A DNA stretch of 64,000 nt, from positions 1 through 64,000 of the forward strand of contig JAIXYM010000010.1 in assembly GCA_027490255.1 (NCBI GenBank), read 5' to 3'. The translations under genes were made by a program, and so were the position numbers. Positions 1 through 7,983 of the stretch are shown here, one piece after another; position 1 is the first letter of the stretch, and the number at the start of each line of letters is the position of its first letter. A model generated the notes under the pieces. That model was not told where the DNA came from. It did not search any database and was given only the letters and a program-made list of their open reading frames with translations. The stretch is from Oxalobacteraceae bacterium. GTDB taxonomy: Bacteria; Pseudomonadota; Gammaproteobacteria; Burkholderiales; Burkholderiaceae_D.

Positions 1-581
1 GCGAACATCGCCGCTGTACAAATGAATAACCAGAAAGCAATCAGGTAATACACCTGTATCTGGGGTCCATAACTGATGCCAAACAGCGGTTTGCCGAAAA
101 CACGATCACCCGCAATACCACCTTCGCCACCGAAAAATCCCGGAAACATCAGCGAGCAGGCAAACACCAGCTCGACGATACCCAAGGAAATCATTGAAAA
201 AGTCGTACCAGAACGTTTGGTGGTCACATAGCCGAAGAGTATTCCGAACAACAAGCCTGCCAAGCCACCAATAATGGGTATCAAGGTCAGTGGCACAGGC
301 AGCGCGCCGCTGCCAGCAAGGTTAATCGCATGAATTGCAAAAAATGCACCCAGCCCGGAATAGACTGCATGACCAAACGACAGCATGCCACTCTGACCCA
401 ACAACATGTTGTAGGACAAGGCAAAAATCATGGTCGTACCCATTAGCGAGAGCAAGGATATGACCGAGCCAGAAGTCATCAGGCGCGGCGCAATGACGAG
501 CAATAGCGCAAAGCCGCCCCAGACGAGCCAGCGCCCTGGATTCCAGGGTGTGTAACGAAAAGGACGAGCATTCATACTCAT
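1..581 (-). CDS. livM: Branched-chain amino-acid ABC transporter permease LivM (partial)
   Basis: Inner-membrane permease subunit of a branched-chain amino-acid (or related amide/urea) ABC importer. About 193 residues are present and the gene continues past the left edge of the window. The frame is open throughout, begins with an ATG at 581 (MSMNARPF) and shows long hydrophobic segments plus the glycine-rich stretch LGQSGMLSFGHA typical of LivM N-terminal halves. The start overlaps the livH stop codon by four bases (ATGA), so the two permeases are translationally coupled. The ATPases and binding protein expected for this family (LivG, LivF, LivK) would lie to the left. The substrate cannot be read from the sequence. 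Confidence 0.9.
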   Translation of the reverse strand, partial: MSMNARPFRYTPWNPGRWLVWGGFALLLVIAPRLMTSGSVISLLSLMGTTMIFALSYNMLLGQSGMLSFGHAVYSGLGAFFAIHAINLAGSGALPVPLTLIPIIGGLAGLLFGILFGYVTTKRSGTTFSMISLGIVELVFACSLMFPGFFGGEGGIAGDRVFGKPLFGISYGPQIQVYYLIAFWLFICTAAMF

Positions 582-1525
582 GTTTCTCTCGTACCGAGCA
601 GGCCTTTGGGCCGGAAAATCAAGACCAGTACCAGCAGCAAATAAGGCAAAATCGGCGCGACCTCCGCCAAAGTCAGGGAAAGTAATCGATAGACAGGCGC
701 ATCCGGCGCAATCTGAAATCCTGCGAGTGCAAGAGGTCCGAGCAGTGACCAGTCCAGGGCAACGGCAAAGGTCTGAATCATGCCGATCAAGATTGAGGCC
801 AACAGAGCGCCTGCGAGTGAGCCCATACCGCCAACCACAACCACGACAAAAATAATACTGCCCACCGTGGCCGCCATCGCGGGTTCAGTGACAAACGCAT
901 TGCCACCAATGACACCCGCCAGCGCAGCAAGTGCACATCCGCCACCAAACACCAACATGAAGACACGCGGCACATTGTGACCGAGTGCCTCGACCGCTTC
1001 CGGATGTGTCAGCGCGGCCTGTATGACCAGACCAATGCGTGTGCGCTTGAGCACAAGAAAAATCGCTACCAACATCAACAGCGCGACCAGCATCATGAAG
1101 CCTCGATACATCGGGAATGCCGTTCGGTACAAAACAAACAGCGGGCCATCGAGCTCTGCAGGAATACGATAAGGCACGGCAGCCCTGCCCCAGATCAGTT
1201 GGACCAACTCGACGATCACATACGAGAGCCCAAAAGTGAAGAGCAACTCGGATACATGCCCGTATTTATGCACGGTGCGCAATCCATAGCGCTCAACACC
1301 AGCACCCAAAAATCCGACAGCCAAGGGCGCAATGAAGAGCGCGGGCCAGAAGCCCAGCGTCTGGCTGATAGCGTAACCAAAATACGCACCGAGCATGTAA
1401 AAACTCGCATGAGCAAAGTTAAGCACCCCCATCATGCTAAAGATCAGCGTGAGTCCGGACGAGAGCATAAATAGCAGAAGGCCATAGCTCAGTCCGTTCA
1501 ACAATGAAATCAGCGTGAATTCCAA
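578..1525 (-). CDS. livH: Branched-chain amino-acid ABC transporter permease LivH
   Basis: Second inner-membrane permease of the same importer; 315 residues, the usual length for LivH. It is strongly hydrophobic, with about eight predicted membrane segments. The N-terminal part contains the family stretch GLTLIFSMMGVLNFAHASFYMLGAY and the C-terminal half the glycine-rich VVGGMGSLAGA loop that contacts the ATPase. The start is a TTG at 1525, supported by an AGGAG eight bases upstream. It lies 54 bases downstream of the acyl-CoA ligase on the same strand and overlaps livM, so a single transcript is likely. Substrate specificity is not visible; liv-type permeases also carry short-chain amides or urea. 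Confidence 0.92.
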   Translation of the reverse strand: MEFTLISLLNGLSYGLLLFMLSSGLTLIFSMMGVLNFAHASFYMLGAYFGYAISQTLGFWPALFIAPLAVGFLGAGVERYGLRTVHKYGHVSELLFTFGLSYVIVELVQLIWGRAAVPYRIPAELDGPLFVLYRTAFPMYRGFMMLVALLMLVAIFLVLKRTRIGLVIQAALTHPEAVEALGHNVPRVFMLVFGGGCALAALAGVIGGNAFVTEPAMAATVGSIIFVVVVVGGMGSLAGALLASILIGMIQTFAVALDWSLLGPLALAGFQIAPDAPVYRLLSLTLAEVAPILPYLLLVLVLIFRPKGLLGTRET

Positions 1526-1579
1526 GCTTGGGGCTCCTGCAAATAGTTAACAGCGCATACGCATCAGTTGCCCACCCAA

Positions 1580-3232
1580 TCAGGCGGTTGGCAACTTATG
1601 ATCTCGGTACATCTCGCGAATCTTGTTCTTCAAGATCTTGCCGGTCGCACCCAGCGGCAGCGCATCCGTGAAAACAACATCGTCGGGCGTCCACCATTTA
1701 GCGATTTTGCCTTCATAGAACTTCAGCAACTCATCTTTGGTGACTTCCATATCGGGCTTTTTCACGACGACCAGCAGGGGACGCTCATCCCATTTCGGAT
1801 GGTAGACACCGATACACGCAGCCTGCAGCACCGCAGGGTGAGCAACAGCAATGTTTTCGAGATCAATACTGCCGATCCATTCCCCGCCTGACTTGATCAC
1901 GTCTTTGCTTCTGTCAGTGATCTGCATATAGCCGTCTTCATCAATCACCGCGACATCACCCGTCGGGAACCAGCCGTCTTGCAAAACATCGCCACCTTCT
2001 TGCTTGAAATAGCCCTCGATAATCCAAGGCCCTTTGACCAGCAGGTTGCCGTAAGTCTTGCCATCCCAGGGCAATTCCACCCCGGCGTCGTCAACGATTT
2101 TCATGTCTACGCCATAAATCGCACGACCCTGCTTTTCGAGTACGGACTGCTTTGCTTCTTCCGACAATGACTCATGTTTGCTCAGCAGTGTGCAGCAGGT
2201 GCCAAGCGGTGACATTTCTGTCATACCCCACGCATGAACAACCTCAACGCCATACTCGTTGCGGAAGGTTTTCATCATCGCAGGCGGACAGGCCGAGCCG
2301 CCAATCACCGTCCGCTTGAAGGTAGAGAACTTCAGATTATTTTGGGCGACATAAGTCAACAGGCCCAGCCACACGGTGGGCACACCGGCGGAGAAAGTAA
2401 CTTTCTCCTGCTCAAATAATTCGTAAATGGATTTGCCGTCCAATGCAGCGCCAGGCAAGACCAACTTCGCGCCGGTCAACATAACCGAATACGGCAAACC
2501 CCATGCGTTCACATGGAACATGGGCACCACCGGCAGGACCACATCGCGTGCAGACACGTTCAATGCATCAGGCAGCGCTGACGCAAAGGAGTGCAATATC
2601 GTCGAACGATGCGAGTACAGCGCACCTTTGGGATTGCCAGTCGTACCCGAGGTATAACAGAGACTTGATGCCGAGTTTTCGTCAAACACAGGCCATTCGT
2701 AATGATCGGAATTTGAAGCTATCAAATCCTCGTAACACAAAAGATTGGCGATCTTGGTATCGGTCGGCATGCGGTCGCGATCGCACATCATCACGTAGCC
2801 CTTGATTGTCTTCACCAATGGGGCGATGGCTTCAATCACAGGCAAAAAATTCATGTCGAAGAAAAGATACTGATCTTCAGCATGGTCAGCGATGTAAGCG
2901 ATTTGCTCCGGATGCAGGCGGGGGTTAATGGTGTGAAGTACGGCACCAGATCCCGATACAGCATAGTAGGTCTCGATATGGCGATACCCATTCCACGCAA
3001 GCGTCGCTACCCGATCACCTATTTTTACCCCAAGTTTTTCCAGCGCATTCGCAAGTTGCTTAGCCCGGCGATGGCAGTCGCTGTAAGTGTAGCGATGGAT
3101 ATCGCCTTCCACTCTGCGCGAGACGATTTCTGAAGCGCTGTAGTAACGATCAGCATGCTGAATCAGACTGGAAATGAGCAAAGGTTGGCTCATCATTCGG
3201 CCCATCAATGGGCTCTGTGGGTACTGCGCCAT
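1580..3232 (-). CDS. Fatty-acyl-CoA ligase (AMP-forming, medium/long-chain)
   Basis: An ANL-superfamily adenylating enzyme of 550 residues that activates a carboxylic acid with ATP and CoA. The AMP-binding P-loop YTSGTTGNPKG lies at residues 193-203. A GWFPTGDVAVIDEDGY motif is present in the C-terminal half, and the catalytic lysine is K532 in GATGKIL. The sequence resembles the AlkK-type medium-chain group common in Burkholderiales, such as those with the MMQxxPLL-like N-terminus. The ATG at 3232 has a GGAGA upstream. It sits between an HD-domain oxygenase-like gene and livHM, which might suggest a catabolic unit, but the acid substrate is not determined by the sequence. Confidence 0.88.
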   Translation of the reverse strand: MAQYPQSPLMGRMMSQPLLISSLIQHADRYYSASEIVSRRVEGDIHRYTYSDCHRRAKQLANALEKLGVKIGDRVATLAWNGYRHIETYYAVSGSGAVLHTINPRLHPEQIAYIADHAEDQYLFFDMNFLPVIEAIAPLVKTIKGYVMMCDRDRMPTDTKIANLLCYEDLIASNSDHYEWPVFDENSASSLCYTSGTTGNPKGALYSHRSTILHSFASALPDALNVSARDVVLPVVPMFHVNAWGLPYSVMLTGAKLVLPGAALDGKSIYELFEQEKVTFSAGVPTVWLGLLTYVAQNNLKFSTFKRTVIGGSACPPAMMKTFRNEYGVEVVHAWGMTEMSPLGTCCTLLSKHESLSEEAKQSVLEKQGRAIYGVDMKIVDDAGVELPWDGKTYGNLLVKGPWIIEGYFKQEGGDVLQDGWFPTGDVAVIDEDGYMQITDRSKDVIKSGGEWIGSIDLENIAVAHPAVLQAACIGVYHPKWDERPLLVVVKKPDMEVTKDELLKFYEGKIAKWWTPDDVVFTDALPLGATGKILKNKIREMYRDHKLPTA

Positions 3233-3355
3233 ATTGTCTCCGATGGTATTTTTTGTGATGCTGCTTTTTTGCCTTGCGATTGTAGCTGAATTACCTTTCC
3301 GCTAACAGCATGCGATGCTGCGCCGCACCAATCGTGGGCGCTCCACAAATAAAGG

Positions 3356-3928
3356 TCAGCAACTGGTGTAAATCGTATTCTTGGGGCTGCTCATGAGGCG
3401 GCGGACCATAGGCTCAAAAAACGAGAGGGGCAGAGTGTCATAGTCCGGATCAAATGCAGGTGCGTCATATTTTTCACAAAATTCCAGCGTACGCTCATAG
3501 ATCGGTTGGCCTTGAAAACGGTCGCGCAGATTGCGATCCATACCGAGATGATGGAAAAAATAATAGGCCTGAAACAAGCCGTGCTTTTCCACCATTTCCA
3601 GGTTTTCTGCGGACACGAATGGTTTCAGTATGGCCGCAGCGATGTCGGGATGGTTGAAGCTGCCCAGCGTGTCGCCAATGTCGTGCAGCAGTGCACAGAC
3701 GACATATTCTTCATCCTTGCCATCCCTATGGGCGCGGGTTGCTGTTTGCAGACTGTGCGTCAGCCGATCCACGGAAAACCCACCAAAATCACCGTGCAAT
3801 AGCTTGAGGTGATTGAGTACACGGTCTGCCAGTTGCGATGAATATGTTCGAAAATCCTCGAGGATCACTTTCCAATCTTCTTCAGTGCTCTCGCGCATGT
3901 CGGTAAAGCTGCTTTGTGCCAGCATCAT
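3356..3928 (-). CDS. HD-domain protein, PhnZ/MIOX-like (probable diiron oxygenase or phosphohydrolase)
   Basis: A 190-residue HD-superfamily protein. Candidate metal ligands are visible: H58 in THSLQTA, H82-D83 in LLHDIGD, H93 and H116, plus aspartates near the C-terminus (DPDYD). The spacing and the HSLQTAT / LLHDIGD pair resemble PhnZ-type HD proteins, which are mixed-valent diiron oxygenases that break C-P bonds, and phosphonate-operon HD proteins. No other phosphonate genes are present here. The neighbour downstream is an acyl-CoA ligase and upstream is an aldolase remnant, so a substrate other than a phosphonate is possible. The start ATG at 3928 has a GGGAG at good spacing. Function is inferred by resemblance only. 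Confidence 0.72.
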   Translation of the reverse strand: MMLAQSSFTDMRESTEEDWKVILEDFRTYSSQLADRVLNHLKLLHGDFGGFSVDRLTHSLQTATRAHRDGKDEEYVVCALLHDIGDTLGSFNHPDIAAAILKPFVSAENLEMVEKHGLFQAYYFFHHLGMDRNLRDRFQGQPIYERTLEFCEKYDAPAFDPDYDTLPLSFFEPMVRRLMSSPKNTIYTSC

Positions 3929-3971
3929 TGACTCCCTGTCAGTTCAATTTTTGTGGTCCGGATCGGATCGA

Positions 3972-4103
3972 TCAAATCAGATCTCCCCAACCAAACTGTG
4001 CAGCAAGGCGATAACAAGCTGCCAGATCAAGCCGCATCTGCCACTCCTCAGGGCTGACACGGTGCTGCAATGATGGAATTTCAAGTCGCTCCGGGGCGTT
4101 CAT
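3972..4103 (-). pseudogene. Remnant of a class II aldolase/adducin-family gene (N-terminal fragment)
   Basis: A 43-codon frame starting at ATG 4103 and ending at TGA 3972-3974. Its product contains VSPEEWQMRLDLAACYRLAA followed by QFGWGDLI, which is the characteristic N-terminus of class II aldolase/adducin proteins of betaproteobacteria, where the family normally continues with FTHISAR. Here a stop follows GDLI immediately and nothing of the remaining roughly 200 residues is found before the HD gene start at 3928. This looks like a deletion that removed most of the gene. A real 43-residue peptide cannot be excluded, but no known family supports that. Confidence 0.68.
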
Positions 4104-4173
4104 ATGCGCTCACCTCTTCTCTGTCAAAATACACGCCTTTCTTGCTTGCCGAACAATCGTAACAGAAGCCCGG

Positions 4174-5679
4174 ATGAATTCTCCTGAAACCCTGCCGACA
4201 CAGCGGCTACGACTTGCTGACCTGCGCATAACCAATCGTTTTGCGACGCTGCCCGGGGATTTTTATACCTCGCTCGCTTCAACACCTCTGCCCTCGCCCT
4301 ACCTGGTTTGTGCCAGTGAGGGCGCGGCCGGGTTGATCGGACTGGATTCGGAAGAATTCGCACATCCGGAATTCATCGCTGCGTTCAGTGGCAATTTGAC
4401 ATTGCCGGGTTCTTGCCCGCTTGCCGCCGTCTACTCGGGTCATCAGTTCGGTGTCTGGGCCGGACAACTTGGAGACGGCCGAGCCATCCTGCTAGGCGAG
4501 ACCGCAGCCCCTGCCGATCCCATGGGCACACTGGAGTTGCAGCTCAAAGGCTCGGGCAAAACACCTTATTCGCGCATGGGTGACGGCCGCGCGGTTCTTC
4601 GATCATCTATCCGTGAATTCCTGTGCTCCGAAGCGATGGCAGCGCTTGGCATACCGACCTCGCGTGCTTTGTGCGTGATCGGTTCCGACATGCGAGTCCT
4701 GCGCGAGATGCCGGAAACTGCGGCCGTTGTCACGCGCATGGCCCAGAGTTTCGTGCGCTTCGGATCCTTTGAACACTGGTTCTACAAAGACCGCAAGACC
4801 GAGCTGCAGTTATTGGCCGATTACGTCATCGCCAACAGCTTTCCCGAGTTGCAAGACGAAGCACGGCCTTATCATGCGCTGTTAGCTGAAGTAAGCCGCC
4901 GTACGGCCAACCTGGTCGCGCAGTGGCAGGCTGCTGGATTCATGCATGGCGTTCTGAACACAGACAATATGTCGATCCTCGGCCTCACGCTGGACTACGG
5001 CCCCTACGGATTCATGGAAGGCTATGACCCTGCCCATATCTGCAACCACACCGATAGCCACGGGCGCTATTCTTACCGCATGCAGCCCCGTATCGCCGAA
5101 TGGAATTGCTATGCGCTTGGACAGGCGCTGCTGCCACTGATAGGCGAGACCGACGATGTCTACGATGCCTTGTCTGTATTCAAACCCACCTTCGAATCCA
5201 GCATGCAGCGTTTGTGGCAGGCGAAGTTCGGATTCAGCAGCACACTAGAGGGCGATGCAAAACTAATCGATCGCTTGTTCGAACTCATGGCGGTTAGTCG
5301 TGTGGATTTTCCCTATTTTTTCAGGCAGCTCTCGTCGGTAACTCTGAGCCAAACGCACAAGGATGACGCTTTGCGGGATCTTTTCATCGACCTATCTGGC
5401 TTTGACGCATGGCTGTCAGAATACCGTCAAAGACTGACGCTGGAGAACAGCGACGATACCCTGCGCAAGCAGGCAATGGACAAAGTGAATCCCAAATACG
5501 TTCTGCGGAATTATCTCGCTCAGATTGCGATCGACAAGGCGCAGAACAAGGATTTTTCGGAAGTAAAAAATTTACTGAATATTTTGCAGAGACCCTTTGA
5601 TGAACAGCCCGAGCATGCGCAGTATGCTGCACTACCTCCGGACTGGGCGTCAGGGATTGAAGTCAGCTGCTCATCATGA
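4174..5679 (+). CDS. selO: Protein adenylyltransferase SelO (YdiU/UPF0061)
   Basis: A pseudokinase-fold enzyme that transfers AMP from ATP to Ser, Thr or Tyr of proteins and is linked to redox stress. At 501 residues it is close to the bacterial family size. Visible family segments are VYSGHQFGVWAGQLGDGRA near the N-terminus, LKGSGKTPYSRMGDGRAVLRSS, and the metal-binding part HGVLNTDNMSILGLTLDYGP around residue 256-275. The C-terminus ends Cys-Ser-Ser, where animal SelO has selenocysteine-Ser-Ser; this is the bacterial cysteine form. Divergent from the aldolase remnant and followed by msrB after 19 bases, with an AGGAGG between, so the two are probably cotranscribed. Confidence 0.95.
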   Translation: MNSPETLPTQRLRLADLRITNRFATLPGDFYTSLASTPLPSPYLVCASEGAAGLIGLDSEEFAHPEFIAAFSGNLTLPGSCPLAAVYSGHQFGVWAGQLGDGRAILLGETAAPADPMGTLELQLKGSGKTPYSRMGDGRAVLRSSIREFLCSEAMAALGIPTSRALCVIGSDMRVLREMPETAAVVTRMAQSFVRFGSFEHWFYKDRKTELQLLADYVIANSFPELQDEARPYHALLAEVSRRTANLVAQWQAAGFMHGVLNTDNMSILGLTLDYGPYGFMEGYDPAHICNHTDSHGRYSYRMQPRIAEWNCYALGQALLPLIGETDDVYDALSVFKPTFESSMQRLWQAKFGFSSTLEGDAKLIDRLFELMAVSRVDFPYFFRQLSSVTLSQTHKDDALRDLFIDLSGFDAWLSEYRQRLTLENSDDTLRKQAMDKVNPKYVLRNYLAQIAIDKAQNKDFSEVKNLLNILQRPFDEQPEHAQYAALPPDWASGIEVSCSS

Positions 5680-5698
5680 CTAGGCTAGGAGGCAAGTA

Positions 5699-6100
5699 AT
5701 GAGTGTTAAAAAAATTGTGCGTACCGATGCCGAATGGCGCACCCTGCTCGAACCAATGTCTTACGAGGTGACTCGGCAGGCAAGCACCGAGCGCGCATTC
5801 ACCGGTAAATACTGGGATCATCACGAACATGGTGTCTATCAATGCGTATGCTGTGAAACGCCACTATTCGAATCCGACACCAAATTTGATTCCGGCTGTG
5901 GATGGCCCAGTTATTTCAAAGCCATTAATCCTTCGCATGTCGCTGAACGAGCGGATCACAGCTATGGCATGATCAGGACCGAAATTCTCTGCAATGTCTG
6001 CGATGCCCATCTCGGCCATGTATTTCCTGACGGGCCACCGCCCACCGGTCTGCGGTATTGCATCAATTCGGCTTCATTGACTTTTATTCCATCGCCTTAG
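5699..6100 (+). CDS. msrB: Peptide-methionine (R)-S-oxide reductase MsrB
   Basis: Repairs methionine-R-sulfoxide in proteins using thioredoxin. The 133-residue protein is a single complete MsrB domain. Two zinc-binding pairs are present, C49/C52 and C98/C101. The catalytic cysteine is C121 in RYCINSASL, and the family stretch [10 protein letters not shown] is intact. An AGGAGG lies seven bases before the ATG. The close placement after selO, another redox-linked enzyme, and before yciB suggests one plus-strand operon running through bolA. Confidence 0.96.
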   Translation: MSVKKIVRTDAEWRTLLEPMSYEVTRQASTERAFTGKYWDHHEHGVYQCVCCETPLFESDTKFDSGCGWPSYFKAINPSHVAERADHSYGMIRTEILCNVCDAHLGHVFPDGPPPTGLRYCINSASLTFIPSP

Positions 6101-6112
6101 GCTTACCCCGTC

Positions 6113-6733
6113 ATGAAACTTTTATTCGACCTATTTCCGGTCATTCTATTTTTTCTGGTTTTCAAAGGTGCGGGCGCCAACCCGGAGGCCGCGCAGGCAT
6201 TCGCCGACCAGTACCTTTCGGCGCTCGTCTCTGGCGGCGAGGTCACCTTGGCGCAGGCACCGATACTGCTTGCCACGGCAGTGACCATTCTGGCGACGAT
6301 CGCGCAGATTGGCTGGTTGCTCGCCAGACGCAAGCCTGTCGACAATATGCTCTGGGTATCACTGGGTATCATCGTCTTGTTTGGTGGCGCGACGATTTAT
6401 TTTCATGATGAACAATTCATCAAACTCAAACCGACTGTGCTGTATTGGTGTTTCTCACTCGCTTTGCTTGTGAGCCCTGTTTTGTTCGGTAAAAATCTCA
6501 TGCGTTCGATGATGGGAAAACAACTCACGCTGCCAGATCCCGTCTGGAGCCGTCTGAACCTGGCTTGGGGATTGTTTTTTGCAGCGATGGGTGCGGTCAA
6601 TCTTTATGTGGCGTTCAGCTTTCCCCTCGCCTTTTGGGTAAATTTCAAATTGTTTGGCTTTCTCGGTCTGATGATCGTCTTTATCATTGCGCAAAGCATC
6701 TATCTGGGTCGTTATCTGAAGGAGGCGGAATGA
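6113..6733 (+). CDS. yciB: Septation protein A / inner-membrane protein YciB
   Basis: A 206-residue polytopic inner-membrane protein of the YciB/IspZ (septation protein A) family, required for normal cell envelope integrity and septation in studied bacteria. The N-terminus [18 protein letters not shown] is the family hallmark, and about five further hydrophobic segments follow, including a [19 protein letters not shown] segment that is well conserved. It starts 12 bases after msrB and its stop codon overlaps the bolA start (ATGA), so coupling to bolA is expected. Confidence 0.95.
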   Translation: MKLLFDLFPVILFFLVFKGAGANPEAAQAFADQYLSALVSGGEVTLAQAPILLATAVTILATIAQIGWLLARRKPVDNMLWVSLGIIVLFGGATIYFHDEQFIKLKPTVLYWCFSLALLVSPVLFGKNLMRSMMGKQLTLPDPVWSRLNLAWGLFFAAMGAVNLYVAFSFPLAFWVNFKLFGFLGLMIVFIIAQSIYLGRYLKEAE

Positions 6734-7005
6734 ATCGCGTCGAGACCATCAACACCTTGCTGAGCGAGGGCTTCGAACCCCTGGAGTGCCAAATTGATGA
6801 CGAGTCGGCGCTGCATGCAGGCCATGCCGGAGCCGCATCGGGCGGGGGGCATTACCGTCTACGCTTGGTATCAGCACGCTTCGAAGGCTTGGGCAAAGTC
6901 GGCCGCCACCGCCTAGTGTATGATTGCCTGCGCGAGTTGATGCAAAAAGAGATACATGCTCTCGCAATGACGCTGCTGACCCCGGCAGAAGCGGCTAAAA
7001 ACTAA
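6730..7005 (+). CDS. BolA family protein
   Basis: A 91-residue BolA-like protein. Members bind monothiol glutaredoxins and act in iron-sulfur cluster handling or stress regulation. Visible family features are the N-terminal INTLLSEGF helix, the H-rich [16 protein letters not shown] strand region and the C-terminal [12 protein letters not shown] helix that ends the fold. The ATG overlaps the yciB stop codon and is the only start that gives a proper BolA N-terminus; longer forms would run inside yciB. The order YciB-BolA-PpiC is common in betaproteobacteria. Confidence 0.93.
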   Translation: MNRVETINTLLSEGFEPLECQIDDESALHAGHAGAASGGGHYRLRLVSARFEGLGKVGRHRLVYDCLRELMQKEIHALAMTLLTPAEAAKN

Positions 7006-7062
7006 GCTGCCACTTCTGGAACCGATACGGTATTTTTTCCAACATTTTCACCATTACCCCAC

Positions 7063-7842
7063 ATGAAGAACTTGAAATCCGCTCGTTTGCTGCTCGCACT
7101 GGCCGCATTCGCTTCACTTTCCGCGATGGCGCAAAACGTGGCCGTCGTCAACGGCAAAGCCGTTCCCTCGAACCGTGTTGATGCCATGGTCAAGCAAATG
7201 GTCCAGCAGGGGCAGCAGGACACGCCCGAAATGCGCGCCATGATCAAAGATGAGCTGATCAACCGGGAAATCCTGACACAAGAAGCAGATCGTCAAGGCA
7301 TCGGCGCACGCGCCGACATCAAAAACCAGGTTGAACTCGCCCGCCAATCCATCGTCATTCGCGCACTAGCCGCAGAATACCTGACCAAGAATCCGGTCAA
7401 AGAAGACGAAATGAAGGCCGAATACGACAAATTCAAAGCCCAGTCGGGTGGCAAGGAATACCACGCACGCCACATTCTGGTTGAGAAAGAAGAGGATGCG
7501 AAAGGCATCATCAGCAAACTGAAATCCGGCACCAAGTTCGAAGAGTTGACCAAAGGATCGAAGGATACAGTGTCGGCACAGCACGGCGGTGACTTGGGTT
7601 GGGCGCCTGCAAGCGCGTTTGTGAAGCCATTCTCGGACGCGATGGTCGCTCTGAAAGCCGGTGAGTTTTCACAAACACCAGTGCAAACCGAATTCGGTTT
7701 TCACGTGATCAAGCTTGAGGAAACACGCGATGCACAGGTGCCCAAGTTTGAAGAAGTCAAAGCTCAGATCTCTGAATCGCTGCAACAGAAAAAGCTACAG
7801 GCATTCCAGCAGGACCTGAAAAAGAAAGCGAAGATTCAGTAA
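7063..7842 (+). CDS. Periplasmic peptidyl-prolyl isomerase, parvulin type
   Basis: A 259-residue foldase expected in the periplasm. Residues 1-23 form a classical signal peptide ending in SAMAQ. Residues about 25-125 are a SurA-like N-terminal helical region. A parvulin domain follows (about 134-225) with YHARHILVEKEEDA, GGDLGWAP and FGFHVIKLEE, which are the family landmarks. It catalyses cis-trans isomerisation of proline bonds and probably assists outer-membrane protein folding. It closes the msrB-yciB-bolA run and is followed by a strong terminator. PpiD at 20.2-22.1 kb carries a related parvulin domain. Confidence 0.94.
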   Translation: MKNLKSARLLLALAAFASLSAMAQNVAVVNGKAVPSNRVDAMVKQMVQQGQQDTPEMRAMIKDELINREILTQEADRQGIGARADIKNQVELARQSIVIRALAAEYLTKNPVKEDEMKAEYDKFKAQSGGKEYHARHILVEKEEDAKGIISKLKSGTKFEELTKGSKDTVSAQHGGDLGWAPASAFVKPFSDAMVALKAGEFSQTPVQTEFGFHVIKLEETRDAQVPKFEEVKAQISESLQQKKLQAFQQDLKKKAKIQ

Positions 7843-7884
7843 TCGATAGTCTTCGCCAATGAGCCCAACTTGGGTCTCATGCAC

Positions 7885-7915
7885 AAAGGGCTCCTTTCGG
7901 AGCCCTTTGTTTTTT
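7885..7915 (+). terminator. Rho-independent terminator after the parvulin gene
   Basis: A perfect 10-bp stem (7885-7894 pairing with 7899-7908) with a four-base TTTC loop, followed by GTTTTTT. It lies 43 bases after the parvulin stop on the plus strand and faces the end of purL. Confidence 0.92.
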
Positions 7916-7983
7916 CAGTGAAGGGGAATAGCAAAGCCATCAGCCCAAGATGTTCGGATCGTGCTGTACTGTGCTGTGCTCCG

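Noticed and set aside
977-1474. A 165-residue plus-strand frame across livH
   Set aside because: It is antisense to a well-supported permease and has no family features; it is a by-product of livH codon use.
5665-5692. TGA at the end of selO read as selenocysteine
   Set aside because: The following codons CTA GGC TAG would add only two residues, and the conserved position (third from the end) is already a cysteine codon. A bacterial SECIS hairpin is not visible.
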